64,000 nt of DNA, from contig NZ_JAUHPV010000006.1 in assembly GCF_030418315.1 (NCBI RefSeq), forward strand, positions 186,001 to 250,000, in the 5' to 3' direction. Shown here piece by piece: positions 43,940 to 52,503 of the stretch. Source of the stretch: Demequina zhanjiangensis. Lineage in GTDB: Bacteria > Actinomycetota > Actinomycetes > Actinomycetales > Demequinaceae. The notes below the pieces were generated by a model. It made no database searches, was not told the DNA's origin, and saw nothing but the letters and a program-made list of their open reading frames with translations. Position 1 is the first letter of the stretch. The number at the start of each line of letters is the position of its first letter. Position numbers and translations under genes: made by a program.

Positions 43940-44604
43940 TGATGCAGAGCATGCACGAATCGACGTCGGTGGCGCCCGCGCGGGCCGAGGGCCTGCGCGA
44001 GCGCAAGCTTCGGGAGGCCAGAGTCGCCGCCCAGCGCGCCGCGGTGGAGCTGTGCCTCGAGCGCGGGCTCGACTCGGTGACCGTGGAGATGATCGCCGAC
44101 CGCGCAGGGATCTCGCCTCGCACCTTCTACAACTACTTCGGCACGCGCGAGGCCGCCCTGCTGGGCGATGCCAAGCCCGAGCCGACGGAGGACCAGGTCG
44201 CGAGGTTCCTCGCGCGCGACGACGTGAGCGACGTCGAGGCGTTCGCGATCATGGTCGCGGAGGCCTGGGCCGCCTCGCAGCCGGACCAGGAGCTGTTCCT
44301 CCTGCGCCAGCGTCTCTACGAGGCCGAGCCGACGCTCGCGGCGGCCAACCTGTCGCGTGTCGGCGAGCATCGAGAGGCCCTTGCGATCATCGCGCGAGAG
44401 CGGGTCGCCCTGCGGCATCCGGAGCTCACCGAGCCTGACCTCACGCTCGAGGCCACGCTCACGGTCGCCCTCGCGATGGCCGCGGTGCAGACCGTCGGGC
44501 GCGCCTGGCTCGCCGACGGCAACGCGGATCTCACCCAGCTCGAGCAGCTCATCTCCGACCTGGTGCCTCGCGTGAGACGCCTCACCCAGACCCCTCGCGC
44601 CTGA
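43939..44604 (+). CDS. TetR-family transcriptional regulator
   Basis: 221 residues from the first of several close ATGs (43939, 43942, 43951); none has a strong ribosome site, so a leaderless message is possible. The N-terminal HTH lies at about 30-76 (VAAQRAAVELCLERGLDSVTVEMIADRAGISPRTFYNYFGTREAAL), followed by an all-helical ligand domain. The MFS drug exporter encoded 32 bases downstream is the probable target. Confidence 0.9.
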   Translation: MMQSMHESTSVAPARAEGLRERKLREARVAAQRAAVELCLERGLDSVTVEMIADRAGISPRTFYNYFGTREAALLGDAKPEPTEDQVARFLARDDVSDVEAFAIMVAEAWAASQPDQELFLLRQRLYEAEPTLAAANLSRVGEHREALAIIARERVALRHPELTEPDLTLEATLTVALAMAAVQTVGRAWLADGNADLTQLEQLISDLVPRVRRLTQTPRA

Positions 44605-44636
44605 CGCGAGACCTCACACCCCGGGAGCCCCCACTC

Positions 44637-46280
44637 ATGTCAGACAGCATCGCGTCTCACAGCACAGGCGCCACCGAGGCGCCCGACAGGCGGAGCATCC
44701 TGCTCGTCTTCGTCGGCCTCATGACGGCCATGCTCCTATCCGCGCTCGACCAGACCATCTTCTCGACTGCGCTTCCCACGATCGTCGGCGAGCTCGACGG
44801 CGTCGACCACATGCTGTGGGTGACGACGGCCTACATCCTCGCGGCGACCATCATGATGCCGGTCTACGGCAAGGTCGGCGACCTGATCGGGCGCAAGCCG
44901 CTGTTCATCGTCGCGATCACGCTGTTCATGATCGGCTCGATCGTGGGTGGCCTGTCGCAGGGGATGACGGAGCTGATCGTGGGGCGCGCCATCCAGGGCC
45001 TCGGTGGCGGAGGACTCATGATCCTGTCGCAGGCGATCATCGCCGACATCGTCCCTGCACGGGAGCGCGGGCGCTACATGGGGGTCATGGGCGGAGTGTT
45101 CGCCCTGGCCTCGGTCGTGGGGCCGCTGCTCGGCGGCTGGTTCACCGAGTCGGTGAGCTGGCGCTGGTGCATGTGGATCAACATCCCTCTGGGCGTGCTC
45201 GCGATCATCTCCGCGATCGTGTTCCTGCACCCGCCGCACACGGATCGGGCGAAGCCGCGACTCGACATCGCGGGCATGGTGCTGATCGCCGTCGCCTCCG
45301 CTGCGCTCGTGCTCTTCACGTCCTGGGGCGGCGGCCAGTACGACTGGAACTCGCCGGTGATCGTGTCCCTCATCGCCCTCACGGTGCTGGCAGGCGTCGC
45401 GTTCGTGCTCGTGGAGCGCCGCGCGGCCGAGCCGATCATGCCGCTCATGCTGTTCCGCCGCCGCAACTTCGTGCTCACCACGTCCGCCGGACTGCTCATG
45501 GGCATCGCGATGTTCGGCACGCTCGCGTACATGCCCACGTACCTGCAGATGGTGGCGCAGGTGGATGCGACGGTCGCGGGCCTTCTGATGATCCCGATGA
45601 TGGGGACGATGCTGCCCACGTCGATCATCGTGGGACGCCGTGTCAGCGTCACCGGGCGCTACAAGGCGTTCCCCGCCGTCGGCGCGGTGGTGATCGCCGT
45701 CGCGATGTACCTGCTGTCCACCATGGCGTTCGATCAGCCGATCTGGCAGACGTGCCTCTACCTGGCGGTCTTCGGTGCGGGTCTCGGTCTGCAGATGCAG
45801 GTGCTGGTGCTGATCGTGCAGAACACGTTCCCTCTGAGCATGGTGGGGACTGCGACCGCGGCGAACAACTACTTCCGTCAGATCGGGGCCTCGCTCGGTG
45901 CGGCGGTGGTCGGCTCGATCTTCACGAGCAACCTCATCTCGCTGCTGACCGAGCGCATGCCCGGGGGAGCGTCGAGCCTTGGCGACGCGAACTCGATCAC
46001 GCCGGGGGCGGTGCTCGACCTGCCGCAGGACATCCAGGACGTGATCGTGAGCTCGTACAACGATGCGCTGACCCCTGTGTTCCTCTACATCGTGCCGCTG
46101 TCGCTGCTGTCCCTCGCGCTGCTGCTGTTCGTGAAGGAGGTGCCGCTGCGCACCACTCTCGATCGCGAGCCGGCGATCGAGCCGTCGCACATGGACGGGC
46201 CCGACTACCTCGAGGACGAGCGGGACTCGCGGCAATCTGCTGGCACCTCGGGAGCGTCGGAGCGGGGCTCCGCGACCTGA
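44637..46280 (+). CDS. MFS transporter of the DHA2 (14-helix) family
   Basis: 547 residues, 14 predicted helices: MLLSALDQTIFSTALPTIVGEL (TM1 with the conserved Asp), VYGKVGDLIGRKPLF (motif A), VGRAIQGLGGGGLMILSQAIIADIV, PLLGGWFTESVSWRWCMWINIPLG. Proton-driven export of drugs or other organic compounds (EmrB/QacA-like). The C-terminal 50 residues are hydrophilic. Operon with the TetR regulator. Confidence 0.92.
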   Translation: MSDSIASHSTGATEAPDRRSILLVFVGLMTAMLLSALDQTIFSTALPTIVGELDGVDHMLWVTTAYILAATIMMPVYGKVGDLIGRKPLFIVAITLFMIGSIVGGLSQGMTELIVGRAIQGLGGGGLMILSQAIIADIVPARERGRYMGVMGGVFALASVVGPLLGGWFTESVSWRWCMWINIPLGVLAIISAIVFLHPPHTDRAKPRLDIAGMVLIAVASAALVLFTSWGGGQYDWNSPVIVSLIALTVLAGVAFVLVERRAAEPIMPLMLFRRRNFVLTTSAGLLMGIAMFGTLAYMPTYLQMVAQVDATVAGLLMIPMMGTMLPTSIIVGRRVSVTGRYKAFPAVGAVVIAVAMYLLSTMAFDQPIWQTCLYLAVFGAGLGLQMQVLVLIVQNTFPLSMVGTATAANNYFRQIGASLGAAVVGSIFTSNLISLLTERMPGGASSLGDANSITPGAVLDLPQDIQDVIVSSYNDALTPVFLYIVPLSLLSLALLLFVKEVPLRTTLDREPAIEPSHMDGPDYLEDERDSRQSAGTSGASERGSAT

Positions 46281-46403
46281 GCCTGGCCTTCCGGGGAGGT
46301 GCATGCCTCCCCGGTGGGGTGAGGGGCGCTGGTCGGCGGCACCGCCTCGCGGCGCGGCGGGGGTGAGCCTCCTCGCATGGATCCCGGGACCATCGCGCTG
46401 AAG

Positions 46404-46437
46404 TTGCAAAGAAACGGTTGCAAAGAATGCTTTGCAA
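46404..46437. promoter_or_regulatory. TTGCAAAG palindrome plus extra half-site
   Basis: TTGCAAAG - AATG - CTTTGCAA (46418-46437) is a perfect eight-base inverted repeat, and another TTGCAAAG lies 14 bases upstream at 46404. It ends 16 bases before the regulator ATG. Probably the operator of the adjacent regulator. Confidence 0.65.
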
Positions 46438-46453
46438 GCCTACTGTGAGTGGC

Positions 46454-47122
46454 ATGAGCACCGATGACGGCCAGACTGCCGATCCTCAGCACGCGTCGGG
46501 GGAGCCGAGCTCCGACAGCCCTCACTCCACCGTGCGGAAGGCCGACGCCGCCGCGATCAAAGGCCTCGCGCACCCGCTGCGGCTCGAGCTGTACGACCAG
46601 CTCGTCACGTTCGGCCCGGCCACCTCGGCGATGCTCGCGCACCGGCTCAACGAGTCCTCAGGCGCGACCAGCTATCACCTGCGGCAGCTCGCTCGCAGCG
46701 GACTGATCGTGGAGGTCCAGGGGGAGGGCACCGCGCGGGAGCGCTACTGGCAGCCGACGCCGGGAGGGCTCGCCCTCGGACCCGACGACCACCTCTCGCC
46801 CTCGTCCAAGCAGGCGGCGGGCAGCGTCGCCCGCAACGTCGCCCAGCGTGCGTCCCAGCGCGCCGAGGCCTTCGTCGATCGCGCGCTCGGGCACATCGAG
46901 GACCCGGAGGAACGGCCCTGGCTCGAGGCGTCGGAGCTCGCGGTGACCCGCCTCCAGCTCACCGTCGAGGAGCTCGCCGAGCTCGGGGAAGAGGTGCAGC
47001 GGATCCTGCAGGCCCGACGGCTGTCCGCCGAGCAGAGGGACTCGACCGCCGAGACCCGACGCATCCAGGTGCAGTTCTACGCCTTCCCCCTCGACGCCCC
47101 GGACGAGGGAGACCTGTCGTGA
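46454..47122 (+). CDS. ArsR-like winged-helix regulator
   Basis: 222 residues from ATG; an in-frame GTG three codons upstream is possible. Winged helix at about 33-100: IKGLAHPLRLELYDQLVTFGPATSAMLAHRLNESSGATSYHLRQL ... GLI, then a C-terminal helical region. The N-terminal 25 residues are disordered. No metal-binding Cys pair is evident, so sensing of an organic ligand is more likely. Overlaps the downstream exporter by GTGA. Confidence 0.88.
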   Translation: MSTDDGQTADPQHASGEPSSDSPHSTVRKADAAAIKGLAHPLRLELYDQLVTFGPATSAMLAHRLNESSGATSYHLRQLARSGLIVEVQGEGTARERYWQPTPGGLALGPDDHLSPSSKQAAGSVARNVAQRASQRAEAFVDRALGHIEDPEERPWLEASELAVTRLQLTVEELAELGEEVQRILQARRLSAEQRDSTAETRRIQVQFYAFPLDAPDEGDLS

Positions 47123-48537
47123 CATCGCATCCGCCCGCACCCAGCGACCGTGGGCTCGGACACGGCTTCGGAAGACTCTTCTGGGCGGCCGTCGCCACGA
47201 ACCTCGGCGACGGGCTCAGCCGCGTCGCAGTGCCTCTCGTCGCCGTGACCCTCACGCGAGATCCTCTCGCCGTCTCCGTGCTCGGAGCGCTCGCAGTGCT
47301 TCCTTGGCTGCTTTTCGGGATCCACGCCGGAGTGCTCGTCGACCGGCACGACCGCCGTCGAGTCATGGCGATCGCGAACGGGATGAGGGTGGTCACCGTT
47401 GTCGCCGTGCTTGCGAGCATCGTCGCCGACAGCGTGAACCTGGTCATCCTCGGCGCCGCGACCGTGCTGTTCGGCGTCGGCGAGGTGCTCGCCGACAACG
47501 CGACGAACGCGATCATGCCCGCAGTGGTGCGCAAGGATGCCCTCGACCGCGCGAACGGCCGCATCCAGGCCGCGCAGATCGGCGTCGACACGTTCGTCGC
47601 CACACCGCTCGGCGGAGTCCTCTTCGCCCTCGCGGTGACGCTGCCGCTCCTGCTCGCCACCGGCGCCTTCGCGGCGGTCGTCGTGCTCGCGCTCGCGCTA
47701 CCCGCCTCAGCCGCTCGGGCGCGCTCCCGTGCGGTCGCACCGCCGCTCGTCGTCGCGCCAGGGGAGTCCCTGCCAGACGGAGACGTGGCGGAGGCGGTCG
47801 GTCCCGATCGCGGTGAGGCGGCCACGGGGGAGGCCGAGACGCCTGTCCGCGCGCGCGACGGGATCGCCTTCCTGTGGAACTACCGCTGGCTGCGCTGGAT
47901 GACCCTGCTCACCTCTGCCACGGCTGCCTTCCTCACCTTCGCCCAGGCGACCACGCTCCTGCTCTTCCTCGACAGCTTCGGCGTGCCGGAGGCCGCGATC
48001 GGCGTCGTGACGGCCGGCGTCGGGCTCGGGGGCCTGGCCGGTGCGCTGGGAGCGCCGATGGTGGTGGCGCGGTTCGGGAGAGGCCGTGTCATGCTCGGCG
48101 GCATCCTCGCCGCCGGCGCGGGCCTCACCGCAGTCGGCCTCGCTCCCAATCTGCCCGTCGCCATCGGCGCGTATGCCATCAGCGCATGCGGGGTCGGCGT
48201 CTGGAACGTGCCGTGGGGTGCGACCCGCCAGTCAGTGATCCCCAGCGAGCTGCTCGGCCGAGTGCTCGGCTTCGGCCGCACGATCGGGTGGGGTCTGATC
48301 CCCATCGCGTCGATCGCGGGAGGCCTCGTCGCGCGGCTGTCCCTGACCACGCCGCTGATCATCGGAGGGCTTGCGATCATCGCGCTCGGCCTCGTCGGCG
48401 CAGTACTGATCCTCGCGACGGACCGGCAACCCTCGGTCTCCGACGCGGAGGACGAGCAGGTGTTCGACGAGGAGGGCCGGCTCGCCGACGACGCTGAGGC
48501 CCCGCCGCGAGAGGCCGTGCCTGCCGACGTCGTCTAG
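47119..48537 (+). CDS. MFS transporter (MFS_3/enterobactin-exporter-like)
   Basis: 472 residues from a GTG overlapping the regulator stop. Twelve helices: FWAAVATNLGDGLSRVAVPLVAV, LVDRHDRRRVMAIANGMR (motif A), VGEVLADNATNAIMPAVVRKDALDRANGRIQ, and VWNVPWGATRQSVIPSELLGRV. A charged central loop (about 200-240) and an acidic C-terminal tail are cytoplasmic. Likely an efflux pump controlled by the preceding regulator. Confidence 0.9.
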   Translation: MTSHPPAPSDRGLGHGFGRLFWAAVATNLGDGLSRVAVPLVAVTLTRDPLAVSVLGALAVLPWLLFGIHAGVLVDRHDRRRVMAIANGMRVVTVVAVLASIVADSVNLVILGAATVLFGVGEVLADNATNAIMPAVVRKDALDRANGRIQAAQIGVDTFVATPLGGVLFALAVTLPLLLATGAFAAVVVLALALPASAARARSRAVAPPLVVAPGESLPDGDVAEAVGPDRGEAATGEAETPVRARDGIAFLWNYRWLRWMTLLTSATAAFLTFAQATTLLLFLDSFGVPEAAIGVVTAGVGLGGLAGALGAPMVVARFGRGRVMLGGILAAGAGLTAVGLAPNLPVAIGAYAISACGVGVWNVPWGATRQSVIPSELLGRVLGFGRTIGWGLIPIASIAGGLVARLSLTTPLIIGGLAIIALGLVGAVLILATDRQPSVSDAEDEQVFDEEGRLADDAEAPPREAVPADVV

Positions 48538-48654
48538 GGGAGCTCCGCCCCCGCCGTTCCCAGGCCGCACCACGCAAGCCGCCGTCCACCGCAGTCGGCC
48601 ATGCGCACCCCGGCGTCCGCCGTCTCGCGCAAGGTGGTCGCTCGGAGGTGGGAC

Positions 48655-49011
48655 ATGGCAGCGAACGTCGCGGTCGGACGCTACGGGGAGGAGCTGGTCG
48701 CGCGTCGGCTCAGCGCCCAGGGGTGGCGGATCCTCGCACGGAACTGGAGATGCGCCGAGGGGGAGATCGACCTGGTGTGCGCCGACGGCCCCACGCTCGT
48801 GGTCGTCGAGGTGAAGACCCGACGGAGCATCTCAGCAGGGCTTCCCCAGGAGGCGGTGACCGCCGCGAAGGTGGTGAGGCTGCGGCGTCTGACCTCCGCG
48901 TGGCTCGCCGCTCAGGAGGCGCGCTGGTCCGCCGTGCGAATCGACGTCGTCGCTGTCACCCTTCCACGGTCGGGACCCGCCGTCGTCGAGCACCTGCGGT
49001 CCGTCGGATGA
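48655..49011 (+). CDS. yraN: UPF0102 endonuclease-like protein YraN
   Basis: 118 residues from ATG with GGAGG six bases upstream. PD-(D/E)xK-like core: GRYGEELVARRLSAQGWRILARNWRCAEGEIDLVCADG, LVVVEVKTRR. Usually encoded upstream of comM and dprA, as here; overlaps comM by ATGA. Confidence 0.93.
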   Translation: MAANVAVGRYGEELVARRLSAQGWRILARNWRCAEGEIDLVCADGPTLVVVEVKTRRSISAGLPQEAVTAAKVVRLRRLTSAWLAAQEARWSAVRIDVVAVTLPRSGPAVVEHLRSVG

Positions 49012-49997
49012 TCGGGCGCACGCGCTCGGTGGTGCTCATGGGCCTCGCCGGGCACCTCATCGAGGTCGAGGCCCACCTCGCGTCGTCGTTGCCCGCGTTC
49101 ACCATCGTCGGGCTGCCTGACGCCGCGCTCGGGGAGGCGCGGGACCGGGTGAGGGCCGCCGCGGCGTCGTCCGGGTTGAGATGGCCTGCACGCCGGGTCA
49201 CCGTCAACCTCACCCCGGCCTCGCTGCCCAAGTCCGGCTCCGTCACGGACCTCGCGATCGCGGTGGCGGCGCTCGCGGCAGCGGGCGAGATCGACGACGC
49301 GCGCATCGCGGAGACCGTTCACCTGGGGGAGCTCGGCCTCGACGGGCGCGTGCGACCGCTCGTCGGAACTCTTCCGATGGTCGCGGCGGCCGCCGCGAGC
49401 GGAGCGCGCGAGATCGTCGTCCCGATCGGCAACCTCGACGAGGCGAGGCTCGTCGACGACGTGCGTGTGCGAGGTGTCGCAAGCCTCGGAGAGCTGCTCC
49501 GCGACTATGGCAGCACCGATGCCTCGCCTTCGTCTCTTCCTGCCGTGCTTCCGCATGCCATCAACGGCGCGCGCGCCGTCGTCCCCGATCTCAGCGACGT
49601 CCAAGGGCAGGCCGACGCGCGCTGGGCGCTCGAGGTCGCTGCCGCAGGCGGCCACCACCTCCTCATGACGGGGCCGCCCGGGACCGGCAAGACGATGCTT
49701 GCCGAACGATTGCCGGGCATCCTCCCCGACCTCTCCCCGCAGGAGGCGATCGCGGCGACCTCGGTCCACTCGCTCGCGGGCACGCTCGATCCCCAGGACG
49801 GCCTTCTACGGCGACCACCCTTCGAAGCGCCCCACCACTCGGCGAGCGCTGCCGCGATCGTCGGAGGGGGAGCGATGCTTGCGCGCCCTGGCGCCATCTC
49901 GCGTGCGCACGGCGGCGTGCTGTTCCTCGACGAGTCGCCAATACCAAAGTACACATTGCTATCCGTCGGTTCCCAATTGGTTCCGACGGTGTTATAG
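49008..49997 (+). pseudogene. comM: comM 5' part, interrupted by the integrated element
   Basis: Mg-chelatase-like AAA+ protein ComM/YifB, a branch-migration helicase used in natural transformation. N-terminal domain MIGRTRSVVLMGLAGHLIEVEAHL, AAA Walker A LLMTGPPGTGKTMLAERLPG, EAPHHSASAAAIVGGG, and GVLFLDE (Walker B). Native sequence stops at codon 309 (49934); 20 foreign residues and a stop (49997) follow because the element is inserted there. The remainder starts at 62006. Joining the two at GAG gives 1,512 bases (503 codons plus stop), the normal family length, so the gene is split but not otherwise damaged. Confidence 0.95.
49921..49955 (+). other. attL of the integrated element
   Basis: comM sequence TTCCTCGAC, then the shared GAG at 49932-49934, then element arm TCGCCAATAC and, five bases on, TACACA (49950-49955). 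The element arm is the mirror image of that at attR. Inferred crossover dinucleotide: GA at 49932-49933. Confidence 0.85.
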
Positions 49998-49998
49998 T
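49990..49998 (+). promoter_or_regulatory. Extended -10 promoter before the capsid gene
   Basis: TGTTATAGT fits the extended -10 pattern TGnTATAnT. No good -35 is visible, as is common for extended -10 promoters. It overlaps the stop of the truncated comM frame and lies 138 bases before the capsid-like gene. Confidence 0.5.
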
Positions 49999-50010
49999 CG
50001 AATCAATACC

Positions 50011-50032
50011 GGCAATACCAGGGAGTATTGCC
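50011..50032 (+). promoter_or_regulatory. Inverted repeat in the leader of the capsid gene
   Basis: GGCAATAC - CAGGGA - GTATTGCC, a perfect eight-base inverted repeat just after the extended -10 promoter. The same CAATACC core occurs at 50003 and in the attL arm (49939), so it may be a protein-binding site or an RNA hairpin in the leader. Confidence 0.5.
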
Positions 50033-50135
50033 CGTGCTGAAGGTGACGAACCCCTAGGGACTCCCAGTTCGCCGAAGACAGTGATCCAACGCCGGCCAGA
50101 GGTCGTGCGTCCACACTGATCTTTAGGAGACGGAC

Positions 50136-51230
50136 ATGGCACGTGGTTTCAATGTCGCATCCGACGTCTTCCAGCGGACCATCGATGGCTTCGACCTCGG
50201 TGGCATCTGGAACGACTTCCAGGATGCGCTTCAGGTATACAACCAGGGCAAGGCTCCGATCCTCGCCCTTCTCACCCACAGCACGACCGCGACCGGCGAC
50301 CCGCTCGCTTTGGATGGCGGCAGGCTCGACTTCGAGGAGGCGTCGGAGTTCGGCGTTCCGAAGTCTGGCCGCGTCGAGCCGGACTACTACGTCGCGGGGT
50401 ACGACCTCAAGTGGTTCGACCTCGCGCAGCGGTACACCGCCGCGTTCCTTCGCGACGCGACTGCCGAGCAGGTCCGGACCCAGCACATCGCGGCAATGGA
50501 GGGGAGCGACCGTCTTCAGTGGACGATGGCGATCAACCGCCTCATGACCCCGGCGCTGGAGGGTTCGCGACCGGTCAACCCGGAGGGGCAGTCGATCTAC
50601 TCGCTCTATGCCGGATCAACCGACGATGCTCCGCCCGAGTTCAAGGGTCGGACCTTCGCCACCGGGCACAACCACTACCTGGTTTCTGGCGCCGCGACCG
50701 TCGACGGCCAGGACCTCGAGGACGCGATCGAGCACGTCGCGCACCACGGCTACGGCGTCGGACCGGGTGAGCGCATCATCCTGTTGGTTCACCCCAACGA
50801 GGGAGCGGTCATCCGTGGATTCCGCGCTGGCGTCAACGGCAGCCCCTTCGACTTCATCCCCTCGGCGGGCGGTGTTCCGTACATCACCACCGAGCGGATC
50901 GTGGGTGCTGTCCCGGCGGGCGAGTTCAACGGACTGCCGGTGATCGGTTCGTTCGGCAAGGCGCTGGTCGTCGAGACGTACGACGCCTTCGCTGGATACG
51001 TCGTTGCCATCGCGCACGGTGGCAACAACTCGACTCGCAACGCGCTGTCGGTCCGGTCCCACACTCGCCCGGAGCTGAAGGGTCTTCGCATGATTCCCGG
51101 CACCGACGACAAGTACCCCCTCAGCGGTTCGACCTACGGCATCGGCGTCGGGTTCGGCGTCCGCAACCGTGGCGCAGCAGCCGTGGTTCAGATCACCGCG
51201 AGCGGCTCGTACTCCGCTCCGACCATCTGA
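50136..51230 (+). CDS. Phage major capsid-like protein (HK97-type, tentative)
   Basis: 364 residues with a strong ribosome site (TTAGGAGA). N-terminal helical region (FNVASDVFQRTIDGFDLGGIWNDFQDALQ), then ASEFGVPKSGRVEPDYYVAGYDLKWFDLAQRYTAAF. A central segment TFATGHNHYLVSGAATVDGQDLEDAIEHV and ERIILLVHPNEGAVIRGFRAG follows, then a C-terminal SYGVGFGVRN-like beta segment. Length, the central helix-strand order and the C-terminal jelly-like strands fit the HK97 capsid fold, and I recall similar proteins in actinophages. No scaffold or protease domain is present or adjacent. An encapsulin-like compartment protein is the alternative. Confidence 0.6.
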   Translation: MARGFNVASDVFQRTIDGFDLGGIWNDFQDALQVYNQGKAPILALLTHSTTATGDPLALDGGRLDFEEASEFGVPKSGRVEPDYYVAGYDLKWFDLAQRYTAAFLRDATAEQVRTQHIAAMEGSDRLQWTMAINRLMTPALEGSRPVNPEGQSIYSLYAGSTDDAPPEFKGRTFATGHNHYLVSGAATVDGQDLEDAIEHVAHHGYGVGPGERIILLVHPNEGAVIRGFRAGVNGSPFDFIPSAGGVPYITTERIVGAVPAGEFNGLPVIGSFGKALVVETYDAFAGYVVAIAHGGNNSTRNALSVRSHTRPELKGLRMIPGTDDKYPLSGSTYGIGVGFGVRNRGAAAVVQITASGSYSAPTI

Positions 51231-51268
51231 ACCTCAACTGATTGGCGCTAGCGGGCGTCAGTCACCTC

Positions 51269-51302
51269 GGTGCCGCCGCGTCGCGGCCGGCGCGGCGGCA
51301 CC
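51269..51302 (+). terminator. Strong hairpin downstream of the capsid-like gene
   Basis: A perfect 12-base stem (GGTGCCGCCGCG with CGCGGCGGCACC) around a ten-base loop, 38 bases after the capsid stop. No T-run follows. Probably a terminator or attenuator that lowers expression of the downstream genes relative to the capsid. Confidence 0.65.
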
Positions 51303-51325
51303 ACACCTCACAGATCGGAGAAGTC

Positions 51326-51739
51326 ATGAACAGCACTCCAGACGCAGGCACAGTCGCGTTGCTCGAACAGTTCGATGTCGAGACTCGCGACGCGGAGAAA
51401 CTCATTCCGCTGGTGCGGAACCGGCGACTCCGACGCCACGAGATGATCGGCGGGTGGATCGACAAGGCGCTCCGCTCGTACGACTCCGACGGGGAGTTCG
51501 GACCTGTTCCGGTCGTGCGGATCATCGACTGTGAGGTCGAGACGTTCCGACGCAACGGTGCGAAGCCGATCGCGGACGACCGTGCCCAGACCCGGTGCCT
51601 CAAGTGCAGTGAGGCCCACCTCGGCACAGTGCCATTCTGGATCAACTGCGGCCACGTGATCTTCCAGGCCGATCTGTGCCCTACGTGCTCTGACAACGCG
51701 GTGCTCGAACTCGACGCGCTGCCGCAGACTTGGGTCTAG
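51326..51739 (+). CDS. Zinc-ribbon protein of the element
   Basis: 137 residues from ATG with CGGAGAAG upstream. The first 85 residues are mixed helical. The C-terminal CLKC ... WINCGH ... CPTC arrangement (two CxxC pairs with an additional Cys-Gly-His between them) would bind one zinc. I do not recognise the family. Lies between the capsid-like and the double-zinc-knuckle gene, with two bases between its stop and the next start. Confidence 0.6.
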   Translation: MNSTPDAGTVALLEQFDVETRDAEKLIPLVRNRRLRRHEMIGGWIDKALRSYDSDGEFGPVPVVRIIDCEVETFRRNGAKPIADDRAQTRCLKCSEAHLGTVPFWINCGHVIFQADLCPTCSDNAVLELDALPQTWV

Positions 51740-51741
51740 CC

Positions 51742-52383
51742 ATGGCAGAGCGTCGACGCTGTGCGGGCGTGGTCTCCACAGAGCATTCCGAGCGGTTCGG
51801 TGATCCTTGCAGGGCTTGGGCCATGCCGGGGTCGGACTTCTGCAACCAGCACCGGCCCGATGCTGCGGAGCAACTGACTAATCGGTGCGTGCGCCGGAAG
51901 AAGAACGGCGAGCAGTGTCGACGCCCTGCGGTGCGCGGATCGACCGTCTGCCCCAAGCACGGCATCAACCGCTTCGCGCTGGCGGCGGCTCAGAGGCGGC
52001 TCGCCTCCTTCGCAGACCCGGCGTTGACGGCGCTGTACGACATCTTGATTAAGCCCAGCACGCCGGACAACGAGCGGGCGCGAGTGGCGCTGGCGATCAT
52101 CGACCGGGTGGGACTTGGTCCTAGCGCCAGGTTCGAGGTCGGGATCGAAGCGAAGCCGTGGGAAATCGTCATGCAGCATGTCGTGCGCGAACTGCCAGAG
52201 GGTTCCGACCTCGCCATCGAGTCGGGTCCGGTCGTGGATGCTGAGGTCGTCGAGGAACCGATCGAAGACGAACCTCGACCACGCGACAACCTGCCTCGGA
52301 TTGTCCCTCCGCACTCCAGCGAGGAACGCGCCACCTACGAGCGCCCTCAGCGTTCGGCTGAGCCACCTGCCCATCTCGTGTGA
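51742..52383 (+). CDS. Double Cys/His-knuckle protein, possible terminase small subunit
   Basis: 213 residues. Two N-terminal knuckles of the form C-x(n)-C-x(n)-C-x2-H: the first ends DPCRAWAMPGSDFCNQH, the second is RCVRRKKNGEQCRRPAVRGS then TVCPKHG. This CxxxxxxGxxC...G...C..H pattern is common at the N-terminus of phage proteins near terminase genes. A helical region (LAAAQRRLASFADPALTALYDILIKP) and an acidic C-terminus follow. In satellites, a small terminase directs packaging into helper capsids; that role is my inference from context. Confidence 0.5.
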   Translation: MAERRRCAGVVSTEHSERFGDPCRAWAMPGSDFCNQHRPDAAEQLTNRCVRRKKNGEQCRRPAVRGSTVCPKHGINRFALAAAQRRLASFADPALTALYDILIKPSTPDNERARVALAIIDRVGLGPSARFEVGIEAKPWEIVMQHVVRELPEGSDLAIESGPVVDAEVVEEPIEDEPRPRDNLPRIVPPHSSEERATYERPQRSAEPPAHLV

Positions 52384-52392
52384 GGACGGATC

Positions 52393-52503
52393 ATGGAGAA
52401 GGATCTTTCGGCGTCGGAGTTCGCCCCAGACGCGACTCCCATCGAGGATCGAGCGCCTGCTGATCCTCCACGCTGGCTGACTGGCGATTCGCGCGCGCAG
52501 TGA
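52393..52503 (+). CDS. Small ORF, 36 residues
   Basis: Starts at ATG with GAGGA about six bases upstream, directly after the preceding gene, and ends just before two hairpins. The product (MEKDLSASEFAPDATPIEDR...) is acidic with a short Trp-containing C-terminus. No family recognised; it may not be translated. Confidence 0.35.
   Translation: MEKDLSASEFAPDATPIEDRAPADPPRWLTGDSRAQ

Noticed and set aside
46418..46453. Upstream TTG start for the ArsR-like regulator
   Set aside because: The TTG is the first base of a perfect operator palindrome, and an ATG follows at 46454.
50136..51230. Encapsulin nanocompartment as primary call for the capsid-like gene
   Set aside because: No neighbouring cargo enzyme, N-terminus unlike encapsulins, and location in an integrase-bearing element; kept only as an alternative.
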